Source of the DNA: Nymphalis io
Taxonomy: Eukaryota > Arthropoda > Insecta > Lepidoptera > Nymphalidae
Length of the DNA stretch: 64,000 nt
Direction of reading: 5' to 3'
Assembly: GCF_905147045.1 (NCBI RefSeq)
Contig: NC_065918.1
Location: 8,184,001-8,248,000, forward strand
The notes beneath the pieces are model-generated. The model worked only from the letters and a program-made list of their open reading frames with translations, was not told where the DNA came from and did no database searches. This document shows positions 11,674 through 22,384 of the stretch, piece by piece. Positions within the stretch are counted from its first letter, which is position 1; the number at the start of each line of letters is the position of its first letter. The translations under genes were made by a program, and so were the position numbers.

Positions 11674-12719
11674 TTCTCACTATGAGATATAAAACCAATT
11701 AAAAAGGTAACACTAAAATTAAATAAATGATTGTTTCAGACAAAACACTATATGATTTATATACAAGTTTGATGAACAAATAAAGCTTATTCCTGTTGTT
11801 TTTAGTAATCTCAGGCTTTCTGTTTTCATTTGAGCTCACCACAAACAGCGGCCTCGTAGAGGCGAAAAGCGGTTGACCGCAACCACTATTCGGAGCAACG
11901 TAAATTAAATACAGTTTACTATGTTTTATAAATATTTTTAAGTAGAATTATTTGCTTCTGTTGGTAAGTGGGTTTCATTTATATAATATTATTATTATCT
12001 ATCTTTTCTAAGGCGATTCCAGATAACAATGTACAAGCAACAGGTTGTATTGCAGCAACACGATTTAGACAATATATTGCGTAAGACTGTTTTTTTTTTA
12101 AATACCTACTAAAGATAGAACTTACAATAGATCTTTTGTGCTGAGTTTGTGTACATGTATTAAAAAAAGACAACGTGCTTATTCAAATATCAGTAGCGGC
12201 TGCAAAACTTTCTAAGAAACGTTTCTTTTTCAGGCTTGGTAAATTTAACCATGTTTTATAATTTCTAAAAAATCAAGTGGCTTCCCACTATGTCCTCTTT
12301 ACAATATATTTATTCCATTTATATATTCTATCTTCTATCTTTCATCATGAGCGCGTTACTGTCTTTGTATCCACCTGATAAATTACCTTACCTGTTTCGT
12401 GTAGCTGTGTTCAGCGGTTTTGAAATGTGCTGATTAAGCCCTTTTATTTGATACGTAACACGACACCATACAGATTTTTTACAAAACTGTATTTAAAAAA
12501 TGTTTTTTTTAATACGCACACATTACAATATAATAAGTAAATTACAAAGTAATCATATTAAAATATATGCACAAATATATTTTTTTTTGAAATAGACAAA
12601 TATATTTTTTAATTTCAGTGAGACAATTTTAATTTTAAGTTAGAAAGGTTTTATTTTAGTAAGCGGAATGATTTACCTGAGAATATTTTTATTGCTGGCT
12701 AACGTGGTGGTACTGGGCT
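11674..12719. other. AT-rich intergenic sequence
   Basis: No supported gene. A small GC-richer patch at 11830-11900 contains a local inverted repeat (agcggttgaccgc region), without further identity. Confidence 0.5.
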
Positions 12720-13044
12720 ACTGGTGGTAGAGCTTTGTGTAAGCTCGTCTGGGTACCTACCCAGTACCTGCGGTATAATATCTGATGAGTGGGTGGTACC
12801 TACCACCCATTCATCAGATATTATACCGCAAAACGGCAGTACTTGGTATTGTTGTGTTCCGGTTTGAACGGTGAGTGAGCCAGTGTAATTACAAGCACAA
12901 GGGCATAACATCTTAGTTCCCAAGGTTGGTGGCGCATTGGTGATGTAAGCGATGGTTAACATTTCTTACAATGTCAATTTCTATGGTGACCATTTACCAT
13001 CAGGTGGCCAATATACTTGTCCGCCTTTTTATTCTATAAAAAAA
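12720..13044 (+). mobile_element. S2 SINE-like retroposon with internal fold-back insertion
   Basis: It starts actggtggtag like the other full S2 copies. It has the body motifs gtgttccggtttgaa and gtgagccagtgtaattaca, and ends with ttaccatcaggtggcc and a run of A. Near its 5' end the normal gggtaggtaccaccca region is replaced by an inverted duplication, 12770-12798 against 12801-12829 (28 of 29 bases pair). The unit encodes nothing. ggtttgaa could be a degenerate B box, but pol III transcription is unproven. Confidence 0.85.
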
Positions 13045-13621
13045 CCGCTAATAGACACTTCATCAAACCATACCTTTCAAACCGGAACCAAGCAATGCAA
13101 AGGAATGATGATGTTTTGTGGTAGTAAAACTAATGTTTCGGCAAGCTGAGTCACGGGCCTGCACAAAGCTCGAACATTGTATAAGATGCTTTATATCCAG
13201 CCGAAATGGTTCAGTGGGATCCCAAATTTATAACGCTTGAATGAATTTTAATCTAACTCCGCGTTTGAATGTGTGTGTGTTGTCAGATTTGGTTGAAATC
13301 TTAGGTAGTTAGCCCGTTAACATGTACTATTGGGATTGCTCCTATTACTTCTTACTATCAAATAAGGTGGCGAAAAAAGTAAATACCATGAACATACACA
13401 CACATGTATAATGATACATAGTAAATATGTTGTACAATAAAAATTGAAAAAATGTACTTACTATTATAACGTATTTTTTAACCTCTCTGAACTTGGCAGT
13501 TTTTATGTCAAAATATTAAATAACGTTAGATGAATTTGAAGCATCGTTTGTAAAGTTTCACCATAATGGAGCAGAGGGAAACTTGACCATGCATACTATT
13601 TGTAGACAAGTGATGTGGATG
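13045..13621. other. AT-rich sequence, no gene seen
   Basis: No coding frame or recognised repeat before the hairpin at 13622. Confidence 0.5.
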
Positions 13622-13701
13622 ATTTGAAGACAGTTTCATATTAATAAAATAGTCCTAATAAGAATTAGGACTATTTTATTAATATGAAACTGTCTTCAAA
13701 T
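13622..13701. repeat. Perfect 37-bp-arm hairpin
   Basis: Arms 13622-13658 and 13665-13701 are exact reverse complements, with a 6-nt loop (taagaa). It could be a fold-back mutation, a tiny MITE or an extruded cruciform site. No related copy is seen elsewhere in the window. Confidence 0.95.
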
Positions 13702-13950
13702 GTTGCATTTAATAAAATTATCTGTTCATAAATGTATTATTGTGTATATAATTGTGTGTTTTCATAATGCGTAAGATATCTTTTTTATATTACACAAAAA
13801 CAACAAAAAACGTAAAACGGAACACGTTTACTCGTTTGATTCTGTCTATGTCAAATGTCAATGTAATGTCATTGCAGATATTTCGTTGCATTCTGTATTT
13901 AAGTTTTTGCGGCTACTTTCTGATAATTTTGATCCCCGCTTTAAACCCCT

Positions 13951-14204
13951 GACCACCTGATGGTAAGTGGTCACCAAACGCCCTTAGACATTGGCATTGT
14001 AAGAAATGTCAACCATCGCTTATAGCCAATGCGCCACCAACCTTGGGAACTAAGATTTTATGTTCCTTGTGCCTGTAATTACACTGGCTCACTCACCCTT
14101 CAAACCGGAACACAACAATATCAAGTATTGCTATTTGGCGGTAGAATATCTGGTGAGTGGGTGGTACCTACCCAGACGAGCTTGCAAAAAGCCCTACCAC
14201 CAGT
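13951..14204 (-). mobile_element. S2 retroposon, minus strand
   Basis: On the minus strand it runs from actggtggtaggg to the terminal ccacttaccatcaggtgg motif. The distal tail and poly(A) are missing. It shares diagnostic changes with the copy at 15960 (ctataagcg where other copies have gatgtaagcg), and the two are nearly identical. Confidence 0.88.
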
Positions 14205-15244
14205 AAAATTTGACACTGAACATTACAATTCCATCTTGGAACAATTCCATCTTGGAAGCTATTTTAGTGTACATTTGTAATTTCTTTGTAGGGAACAGGA
14301 CATTACAGTTGGTTTGTTGTTGTCATGGTAGGACAATAATCTGGTACTTTTTTTTGGCCAAGATACGTAAACAATATTGAAGCTCCAGCAGGATTTTTAG
14401 ACAACATATAATAACAATTGAAGAATATTTTTGCATTATTTTAATGAATAAAATGTAAATGTTCCTTGAAAGTCGCAATCATAATTGCAAAATAATATAC
14501 CTATGTCTTTGCTTTTATTTGTTTCTCTAATAAATAAATAATTATTTGTACTCTTTTGTTTTATTTTATGTTTTCCTATTCCTAAAACTATATTAGTTAA
14601 CTGTATGTATTTTTCCAGTTTTGACATCTACACTATTTGAGCGCAAAATATTTAGTCAAAATAGTCATTGCATTCTTCGTTGCGTACTGTGTTTGTGATT
14701 AATTTCTAATAGTGATTTTGATCACCGCTTATCTCTACAAACTGATATCATCTACCACTCAATTACGTTGCTTTTAATTCCGGCGACTGAATTCTGATTT
14801 GATCTGAGCCCAGGGCCTCGTGTACAGATAATTCGTATAAAAAAATAGTATATTTTTGCGAATTTAGAATAAATGTATAATATAACAAAACTTACCATTT
14901 TATAACAATATTACTAGATAAATGCCTTTTTATAAAACATACTCAATGTGTTTTATAGTTGTCAATGTTCACTGAATTGAATTTACTTTATATATGTTCC
15001 GTTGCAGTCTTCGCTATCTTCGATTACTTCTATTCGAGTTCAGCCGCCGATTCTTGAACGAAATTCTAGATATTTGCCGCGTGTTCCAATATGATGCGGT
15101 ATTTCGTATGAAATGGTATTACCTCCTATAAGCATCCGAATGGTTGAAAGAGAAAATGTGATATCACTTCTCAGATTTATAAAGATACACTTAAAGCAAG
15201 TTTATGTCATAGCAATGTTGGTATATTTCTGATCTTCTTGTGTT
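14205..15244. other. AT-rich intergenic sequence
   Basis: No gene or recognised repeat supported. Short A/T-driven frames only. Confidence 0.5.
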
Positions 15245-15571
15245 ACTAGGTAGGGTTTTGTGCAAGCCCGTTTGGTAGTCTACCATTCTCTTATCAAATA
15301 TTCTACCGTTAAACAGCATGTGGCCCATATGCTCGTCCACCTTCCTATACTATAAAAAAAAAAGAAAAAAAAAGCATACTTAGAAATGTTGCGTTCCAGT
15401 TTGAAGTGTGAGTGAGTCAATGGAACTGCAAGAACAAGGGACATAACATTTGGTGGTTGGTGGCGCATTGGCGATGTAAGGAATGGTTAATATTTCTTGC
15501 ATCACTAATTTACCACCACCACTTACTATCAGGTGGTCCATTCGCCTGTTCGCCTACCTACAACATAAAAA
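15245..15571 (+). mobile_element. S2 retroposon carrying an internal extra 3' tail
   Basis: A diverged S2 copy, complete from actaggtaggg to the cttactatcaggtggtcc terminal motif and A-rich tail. At about 15318-15373 a second S2-type tail (gtggcccatatgctcgtcc, then tataaaaaaa) sits inside the body, interrupting the aaacagca...tactt region. This suggests that one S2 end was inserted or copied into another. Confidence 0.8.
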
Positions 15572-15907
15572 GGCAAACTTAGATAACAAAATTATGATAG
15601 ATGTAATAAAATTTAACGTATAAGTGTGTGCACAAATACTGCAGGTCTCTATTCTCACACTCTGATAATCCAAAGGCACTGTAATTCACTGCGACAAACC
15701 AAGATCAATGGCTTAATACGTACTACCGACTATCTAGCTTTTACTGAAAATACCATCTATCACAAAAAAATGCATAAACTTTAAATGGTCTGAGTTAGAA
15801 CTTGAGTCCTGGAGATTTGTAGCCTTATAAGGTGCGTCTAAAAATGATTGCTGTTTAATTTATTGCGATTTAAATGTGTATTTTAAATTATTTATACCAA
15901 AGTAAAT
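15572..15907. other. AT-rich sequence, no gene seen
   Basis: No coding frame or recognised repeat. Confidence 0.5.
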
Positions 15908-15948
15908 GATGGTTAACATTTCTTATGATGCCAAAGTCTGTGGGCGTT
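15908..15948 (+). repeat. S2 internal fragment
   Basis: gatggttaacatttctta and the following ctgtgggcgtt match the distal S2 body in plus orientation. It directly abuts the minus-strand S2 copy that starts at 15960. Confidence 0.6.
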
Positions 15949-15959
15949 ATTATATTATC

Positions 15960-16253
15960 TTTTTTTTTTTTTATAGAATAGGAAGGAGGACGAGCATATG
16001 GGCCACCTGATGGTAAGTGGTCACCAAACGCCCTTAGACATTGGCATTGTAAGAAATGTCAACCATCGCTTATAGCCAATGCGCCACCAACCTTGGGAAC
16101 TAAGATTTTATGTCCCTTGTGCCTGTAATTACACTGGCTCACTCACCCTTCAAACCGGAACACAACAATATCAAGTATTGCTGTTTTGCGGTAGAATATC
16201 TGATGAGTGGGTGGTACCTACCCAGACGAGCTTGCACAAAGCCCTACCACCAG
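15960..16253 (-). mobile_element. S2 retroposon, full length, minus strand
   Basis: The complete unit on the minus strand: actggtggtaggg at the 16253 end, body, terminal ccacttaccatcaggtgg, then gctcgtcctccttcc and a tail of A (T run at 15960-15972). It is nearly identical to the copy at 13951 but has different flanks. Confidence 0.92.
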
Positions 16254-16858
16254 AAAATCTATAGATGAATACAAGTTATGTTCATATTTTTATTTGCCAA
16301 CGTTAATCTTAGTATTAAAATATTTTTAGTGAATAAAGTACAAATATATATACATATTATTCAACGCAAAAGTTTGTTTTGGCTTAAAGATACAACGTGT
16401 AATTTATTATTTAGTGTAGTTTTAGTTTTAGTATCAATCTGGGCCGCGTTTGTTTTCTATTTATATTAATACAAACTAGACGGGATTGTGGTATACTGTT
16501 ATTTTAACCGTTAATTGCTTTTCTGTATTAGTATTTACGTTTTTGTTTTAATAGTTTTTTATATGTTATATTATAAAGGAGAAAGTTAAGCTCGGTATTC
16601 AGTTACCGGCAATAGAGACTCTGTTTAAAAATTGTCATTGCCTACGCCAAAATATAAGCATTTCAATCAGGCCGGTGACTACCTTACTAAAATGTAATTG
16701 AAAAAAAAACATGAAAAGGTAACGTTTTCATGTTTTTATGTATTTTCGAGTGTTTTTCCTATGTGTATTACACTAATATATACGAACACATATAAAAGTA
16801 ATAAATATATATAAAATATTTGTTTATTTATTTATCCGCTGACGGTGAACTAACTACA
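16254..16858. other. AT-rich sequence, no gene seen
   Basis: No gene supported up to the LINE-A copy 3 boundary. Confidence 0.5.
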
Positions 16859-17520
16859 CCGCGTTTCGAGGTCAGCCAGCGTACAGCCAGTGCCCGAGCG
16901 AGTATTGCCGCGATGGGTGTTGGTCCAATGGAGACGGCTGTTGAACCAATACCGGGGGAAACTGTATTGACCTGCCGGACAGGGAGACCCGAAGAAACGG
17001 CTGTTCCGCTGGCCGCCTGTGGCATAGTACAGGGGCCCGAGCGTGCCTAACCAGCTCGCGAGGCTGCCCCACCAGGCCACGCATATCTATAATCTCGGGG
17101 TGGACCTTCGTGCCGGTTGGTGACCGGAAGGTGGGGTCTCTTCCGTCCGGCGGGTCAGTGTATTTTTCCTTTTGGCAACCACTTGGGTGAACACGCCTCC
17201 ACACTTTGCCCATCCCTATCGTGGCGATACGTCGCTCGCTTCACGTCTCTTTTCCATTTTTTTTCCCAAATGGTAGCGCAACAAAACAGAAATAACGGTC
17301 GTACAGTGGTGCACACCCCCACCATACCCTCGCTGTTTGAGGTCGAGTTCTCTAACATCCGTGGATTCAACGCTAACCTCAACGCTGTCCACCACCATCT
17401 CGAGACAGCACGGCCAGCAATGTTGTTTCTCACGGAGACACAAATACTCCGTCATCCAGGAACCCAGACAATGATGGGCAAGCACCTTCTCTACTGGACC
17501 TTCTGCTGACTTCTCACTCG

Positions 17521-17997
17521 GTGGAATATCAGGTTGTGGTTCAGGCTCCCCTTGACTCTTCGGATCACAGCCTTATATCTACCAGAGTGCCACAGGCCAA
17601 GCTACCGCCACTAGCGGTATACAAACGTCGCGTTTGGTACTATAAGTCGGCAGATTGGGACGGTATGCGCGATTACTATGCGTCGGTCCTTTGGAAGGAA
17701 CGTTGCTTCAGTGGGAATGACCCGACAGCTAGTGCCGCTGCTGTTGCTGACGAGATCATGTTGGGAATGGAATACTATATTCCTAGCTCAGATCTCGTCA
17801 GTAGGGGTACGCGTAACCGTTGGTTAACTCGTGAATGTACCGATGCTGTATCATCTAAGCAGGCGGCATATCGCAAGTGGATCAACGGCTGTATTAGCGG
17901 GGCATCTAACATTGACTCACTGAATGCAAACTACAATAAAAATTCCATGTTCTGTAGAAAGGCATACACGAGAGCGGATGCACAGCGCATTGTATAG
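17521..17997 (+). pseudogene. LINE-A endonuclease C-terminal remnant
   Basis: The frame carries SSDHSLIS (the end of the EN domain) and the EN-RT linker up to TRADAQRIV. A stop then replaces the glutamine codon found in copy 2. The GDFNAHH motif region is lost in the deletion just upstream, so EN cannot function. Confidence 0.85.
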
Positions 17998-18063
17998 ATT
18001 GGTGACCATGACCTTGTTTCGCATCCTAGGGGTTTCCGTGGCTTCTGGCGTCTGACCAAGTCT

Positions 18064-18447
18064 GTGCAAAACGATTTCTGCCAACCTTCGCTGCCACCGC
18101 TCAGAAATCCGGACGGATCGCTAACTCACAGTCCGCAAGAGCAAGCTCTCCTGGCTAAACTCTTTGCCGATAATTCCGTCATCGATGATTGTAGTGCGCT
18201 CCCACCTACAATGCCTTCATGTAGCCATACGATGCCTGACATCAAAATCAGGCAACGTGATGTGCGTGCGGAGCTGCAATCACTTGATGTACGGAAAGCT
18301 AGCGGTCCCGATGGAATACCAGCCATAGTGCTGAAGAAGTGCGCAGCGGAGCTGTCTCCTGTGTTAACGCGCCTGTTCCAATTTTCTCTCTCTTCGGGAT
18401 GTGGGATTAGCTCTTCTCCAAGCCTCCGGGGCTTGGAGAAGAGCTAA
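18064..18447 (+). pseudogene. LINE-A linker / RT N-terminal remnant
   Basis: This encodes NPDGSLTHSPQEQ, the KASGPDGIPAIVLKK finger region and the LSSG segment, then runs out of frame where the inverted duplication begins. It continues the broken copy 3 ORF. Confidence 0.85.
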
Positions 18448-18448
18448 T
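18406..18448. repeat. 19-bp fold-back duplication in LINE-A copy 3
   Basis: Arms attagctcttctccaagcc (18406-18424) and its exact reverse complement (18430-18448) flank 5 nt. Only the right arm is native LINE-A sequence; the left arm is the extra inverted copy. Confidence 0.95.
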
Positions 18449-18699
18449 GTGCAAGCGGTTTCCAAAAAAGGGTATCGGTCTGACCCGGCAAATTATCGGC
18501 CAATAGATATCACCTCAGTACTTTAGTACTTTGTAAGGCGATGGAACGGATTTTAAACCACCAACTGATCCATTACCTAGAAGATCACTGTCTTATTAAT
18601 GATCGTCAGTACGGGTTCCGACCAAAACGGTCCACAGGTGATCTTCTAGCGTACGTAACACACCTCTGGGGTGAAGCTATCGACTAGCATGGAGAATCG

Positions 18700-19728
18700 T
18701 TGGCTGTCAGCCTCGATATCTCCAAGGCTTTCGACAGGGTCTGGCACAGAAGTCTTCTCTCCAAGCTGCCGGCATATGGTCTGCCTGCTCAGCTATGCAC
18801 CTGGATTGCCAGCTTCCTACACAAGCGTAGCCTTCGTGTTTTAGTTGATGGTTGCGCTTTACAATTCTATGTAGTGAATGCTGGGGTCCCCCAGGGGTCT
18901 GTGCTATCTCCCACACTCTTTCTTTTGCATATCAATGATATCCTCTCTCTTGGGAACGTACATTGCTATGCAGACGATAGTACAGTGCATGGTGGATACA
19001 ACGGACGCGCAGTGGTTGGGCGAGCGGAAATTGAGGAGAGGCGGAAAGATCTAGTTATTGAACTCGATAGGACATTAGAGCTCATCGCAAAATGGGGCTC
19101 TGATAATCTTGTTGAGTTTGATGCCACGAAAACACAGGTATGCGCTCTCACAGCGAAAAAGTCAGCATTTTCCCTTCTTCCCTCCCTCTGTGGTACTCCG
19201 CTGGTGATACAAAGCAAAATCGCCATGCTGGGGATTGACGTTCGCTGTGACCTTAGTCCAAGGGATTACATAGAGGCTATTATAAAAACAGCTTCACGGA
19301 AACTCGGAGTTTTGAACAAGTTGCGGCGTTTTTTCACGCCACAACAACTGTGCCTGCTGTACAAAACACAGGTACGGTCTTGCGTGGAATATTGCTCGCA
19401 CCTTTGGGATGGCTCTGCTAAGTACCTACTGGAGGCCTTGGACCGGTTGCAGCGACGTGCCGTACGCATTATTGGCGACGTAAAGGTCACAAACACACTT
19501 GAACCTTTACAATTGCGTCGTGAGATAGCAGCACTGAGCGCTGTCTATCGATTGTATCACGGCGAGTGCTCTGAGAAATTATTCTCTCTAATTCCTGCTT
19601 CCCCCTTCCTTCTTAAGTCCACGCGAGCTGGTTCTCGATGTCACCGCCTAACTGTGACATCAATTCCATCGCAAACAAAGAAATTTGGCAACTCCTTTCT
19701 TTGTCGCACTTCCAAAAAATGGAATTAA
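18700..19728 (+). pseudogene. LINE-A reverse transcriptase palm-to-thumb remnant
   Basis: Open for 342 codons. It carries SLDISKAFDRVWH (motif A), NAGVPQGSVLSPTLF (motif B), HCYADDSTVHGG (catalytic YADD, motif C) and the SHLWDGSAKYLLEALDRLQRRAVRI thumb region. The catalytic residues are intact, but the piece is cut off from EN upstream and loses its last residues to the S1 insertion. Confidence 0.88.
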
Positions 19729-19748
19729 TTACCAGCCTCCTCCTAAGA

Positions 19749-20051
19749 GCCGAGATGGCCCAGTGGTAAGAACGCGTGAATCTTAACCGATGATCGTGGG
19801 TTCAAACCCGGGCAAGCACCACTGAATTTTTATGTGCTTAATTTGTGATTATAATTCATCTCGTGCTTTACGGTGAAGGAAAACATCGTGAGGAAATCTG
19901 CATGTATCTAATTTCAGTGAAAATCTGCCACATGTGTATTCCACCAACTCGCATTGGAGCAGCGTGGTGGAATAAGCTCCAAAACTTCTCCTCAAAAAGG
20001 AGGAGGAGGCCTTTGCCCAGCAGTGGGACATTCACGGGCTGTTACGGTATG
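19749..20051 (+). mobile_element. S1 SINE nested in LINE-A copy 3
   Basis: A full-length S1: tRNA-like head gccgagatggcccagtgg, B-box gggttcaaacccg, body, and the 3' aggcctttgcccagcagtgg block ending ctgttacggtatgg. It interrupts the LINE-A C-terminal codons. About 11 bp of LINE-A (ctcacgtgttc region) are missing or shifted on the left side, so there is no clean target duplication. S1 was therefore mobile after copy 3 inserted. Confidence 0.93.
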
Positions 20052-20246
20052 GTGTTCCCCTCCTCTTACAACCCGGGTTCCTTCAAACGAGGCGTGAAGA
20101 GGCATCTTGCGGGCCGGCAAGGCGAAGGCGACTAGTGCAAAACGTTTTTCCCGTCTGTACTTGCCGTCGTCGCGTTTGGACTCTACTACCACTTACTATC
20201 AGGTGGAGTAGAGTCATTTGCCCTCCCGGCAAATATATAAAAAAAA

Positions 20247-20686
20247 CTACACACGCAAATATGCCTCTAAACGGATTTCATTGAATGTAATATATGAGCC
20301 CTTATTTTATACAAACAAAGTAGCAATCGTCTTTATCCGTTTCTATATGTTAGGTTCCTTAATATGTAGATATTATTTAAACAGTATATATATTTATTTG
20401 ATAATTATTATTTATAATTGAAAATATCATACTATAACAATATTTTATTGTTATTACATTGCGTACCAATTAAAACCATCTGAAATAGTTATTGACATGC
20501 GGTGTCATAGATTAATTCCCTACCCAACAAATGGCTTATAGAAAGTGTATATTTTCACAATGTATTTTGTTCTTTATTTAAATGTCAATGTGTATATCAT
20601 GTATCCCATTTGATAAGGTTTATTATAAGGACATAAATTCAGTAAAACTTATTTAGTAACAAATATAAATAAAAAAACAGGCAGGC
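20247..20686. other. AT-rich sequence, no gene seen
   Basis: No coding frame or recognised repeat. Confidence 0.5.
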
Positions 20687-21201
20687 CCTATGATTGCCGA
20701 TATAAGTGAAAACTTGGAACTGTTAAAATATATTTGTCAAATTTCTACATCTATTGGCACTACAAGTAATATTTTTATCCCGTTTTATTATATAGCTTTT
20801 TATTCTTCAATATAAACAATAAGTCGCAAACTCGGTACAAAATAGTATTACAACTTTATATGAATAAATAATAGTTAAAATACACTTATATTATTTGTAT
20901 ATACTGTTACTATTTACATACATTTCAATCATTATTATCCTCATTAATTTCCACATAACTTAAATTATTTGTACTTTCAACGATTTCATTATATTAACAT
21001 TAGCATGTCAATTCACGTGCACGTGAAGTCGCAAATCTGTCCCCTACGATAAACCGGCGCGACGCGCCTAAAGATGTTTTCACTTCAAAAAGTATATTAA
21101 AGATTCTTTTTTTATTTCAGATTGATGATTATTCTTTTAATAATTATTAGTGAACTTAATGTGAACCCCTGTGGTTTCATTTACTATATTTTATAGTGAC
21201 T
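20687..21201 (+). repeat. Unclassified repeat Z, copy 1
   Basis: About 500 bp that align, with small indels, to 63110-63556 in the same orientation. Shared landmarks are aagtgaaaacttg, the ttattatata-cttttattc block, ttatttgtatatactgtta, cgatttcattatattaacat, the GC-richer cgataaacc-gcgcaacg block, and a closing atattttatagt. No open frame spans it. A ttttttatttcag run near 21107 looks like a 3' splice acceptor but is absent as such from the second copy. Class unknown. Confidence 0.75.
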
Positions 21202-21957
21202 TAAATAACCGCCGATCCAAATCTTGTACTTTATTTAATAAAAATAAAACACCTCTTTAGTGAAAGCTCAGAACTGCAAATACTACTACTATTAAAATGC
21301 AAAACAATTTTGTAAGTTAAATTAGTTCTTTGTTTAACTGTTCATTTTTAAATAAATAAAATACATTTCAAATACGCTATGATTTTTTAAAAATATAAAA
21401 AAAAATCAAGTTTCAAAAAAATATTGCTTAGGTTTGACAAAAATAACTTCAAAGTAAACACTTATTCCACCCTCATATAACTGGCGTCAACGGCAGGCGC
21501 TACAAAGTTTAAAAAAAGTGTATACAAGTTTTCTTTTTGGGATAAACAAGCGTATTTCTAGTTGAAGTTTCCATAATTTAAAAAAAAGAAAGAAAGAAGC
21601 AAAGTATGTTTATGCACAAGATATGCAGCGCAGGCTATTCCATATAAGCAAATTAGGCCACTGCAAGGGCGGTCTTATCTCTGAAGTCAACGAGTTTTTT
21701 AGACAATTCACAGAAAGCTGCTTGCAAGAAATATCACGCAATTCTATAATATTTATATACATATAATAAATAAATTGAAAGTTAAAGTCAGTTTATATAG
21801 AGTTGTTTATTTAAATTATCAAATTCATAAATATTCACAATCTAAAAAGAAATGAGGATAGCGCAAACACAGAATGAAGCGTCAAGGATAGAAGATGAAA
21901 ACGTTGTTTCATTGTAAAAGTAAAATCAGTACAAAGCGACAAACTAAACTAGAGCCA
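21202..21957. other. AT-rich sequence, no gene seen
   Basis: No supported gene or named repeat. Confidence 0.5.
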
Positions 21958-22221
21958 ACAACATCGCACGTAAAATTAGCACGCTGAAATGGAAATGGGT
22001 TGGTCATGTCTCCAGACGCATTGATGGCCGAAGCCGACACGTGTTCGAGCGGAAACGCTTAGGCAAGCGTAGTGTAGGACGCCCTGTGGCATGCTAGACC
22101 GATTTAAAAAACGGTGGCAGGTACGGGATGTATACGCACTGCCCAAGATCGCGCTGATTGGCGTTCTATGGCTTTCGTCATACTGTATGACATCACGACG
22201 ATAAGCTGAAAAACAAAAAGC
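21958..22221 (+). pseudogene. RTE-clade LINE C-terminal fragment
   Basis: The conceptual reading is close to LINE-B residues near its end: KISTLKWKWVGHVSRRIDGR, then GKRSVGRP, then a degenerate tryptophan-rich end. It contains deletions and frameshifts. A short A-rich tail follows. It is closer to the fragment at 790 than to LINE-B itself. Confidence 0.8.
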
Positions 22222-22273
22222 GACAAACAACAACAGCAGCAGCAGTAGATCACTGACAAATTATAAAATAATA

Positions 22274-22364
22274 ACACTCGTATATATATGACTATTATTA
22301 CTAAGAGTTTAAACTCTTAGTAATAATATTTATATACTCTTAAGAGTATTAGATTTACGAGTGT
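22274..22364. repeat. Nested AT-rich palindromes
   Basis: A 36-bp perfect palindrome without spacer (22293-22328) and a 16-bp perfect palindrome (22334-22349) lie inside an outer 9-bp pair, acactcgta (22274-22282) with tacgagtgt (22356-22364). Together they can fold into a branched structure. Confidence 0.9.
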
Positions 22365-22384
22365 ATACATATATATATATCTTT

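Larger units (their letters stand above)
16859..20246 (+). mobile_element. LINE-A copy 3, multiply disrupted
   Basis: It begins inside the LINE-A 5' UTR (ccgcgtttcgaggtcagcc) and ends in a short A tail at 20246. Relative to copy 2 it has these lesions. A deletion of about 430 bp in EN joins near 17453. A CAG to TAG stop lies near 17995. There are small frameshifts near 18003 and 18147. A fold-back insertion lies at 18406-18448. A short duplication of the agtacttt block lies near 18520. An AAG to TAG stop lies near 18687. An S1 SINE is inserted at 19749. It differs from copy 2 at many more sites than copy 1 does, so it is an older insertion. Confidence 0.92.

Noticed and set aside
13752..13952. 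Hydrophobic 66-codon frame as a small membrane protein
   Set aside because: Composition is what AT-rich non-coding DNA gives by chance; no context or homology.
14029..14280. Recurring frame starting MRHQPWELRFYVPCACNYTGS
   Set aside because: It is the minus strand of S2, repeated at each copy; not a gene.
21107..21125. Splice acceptor in repeat Z marking a host exon
   Set aside because: The tract is T-rich by composition, no open frame follows, and the second copy does not keep it.
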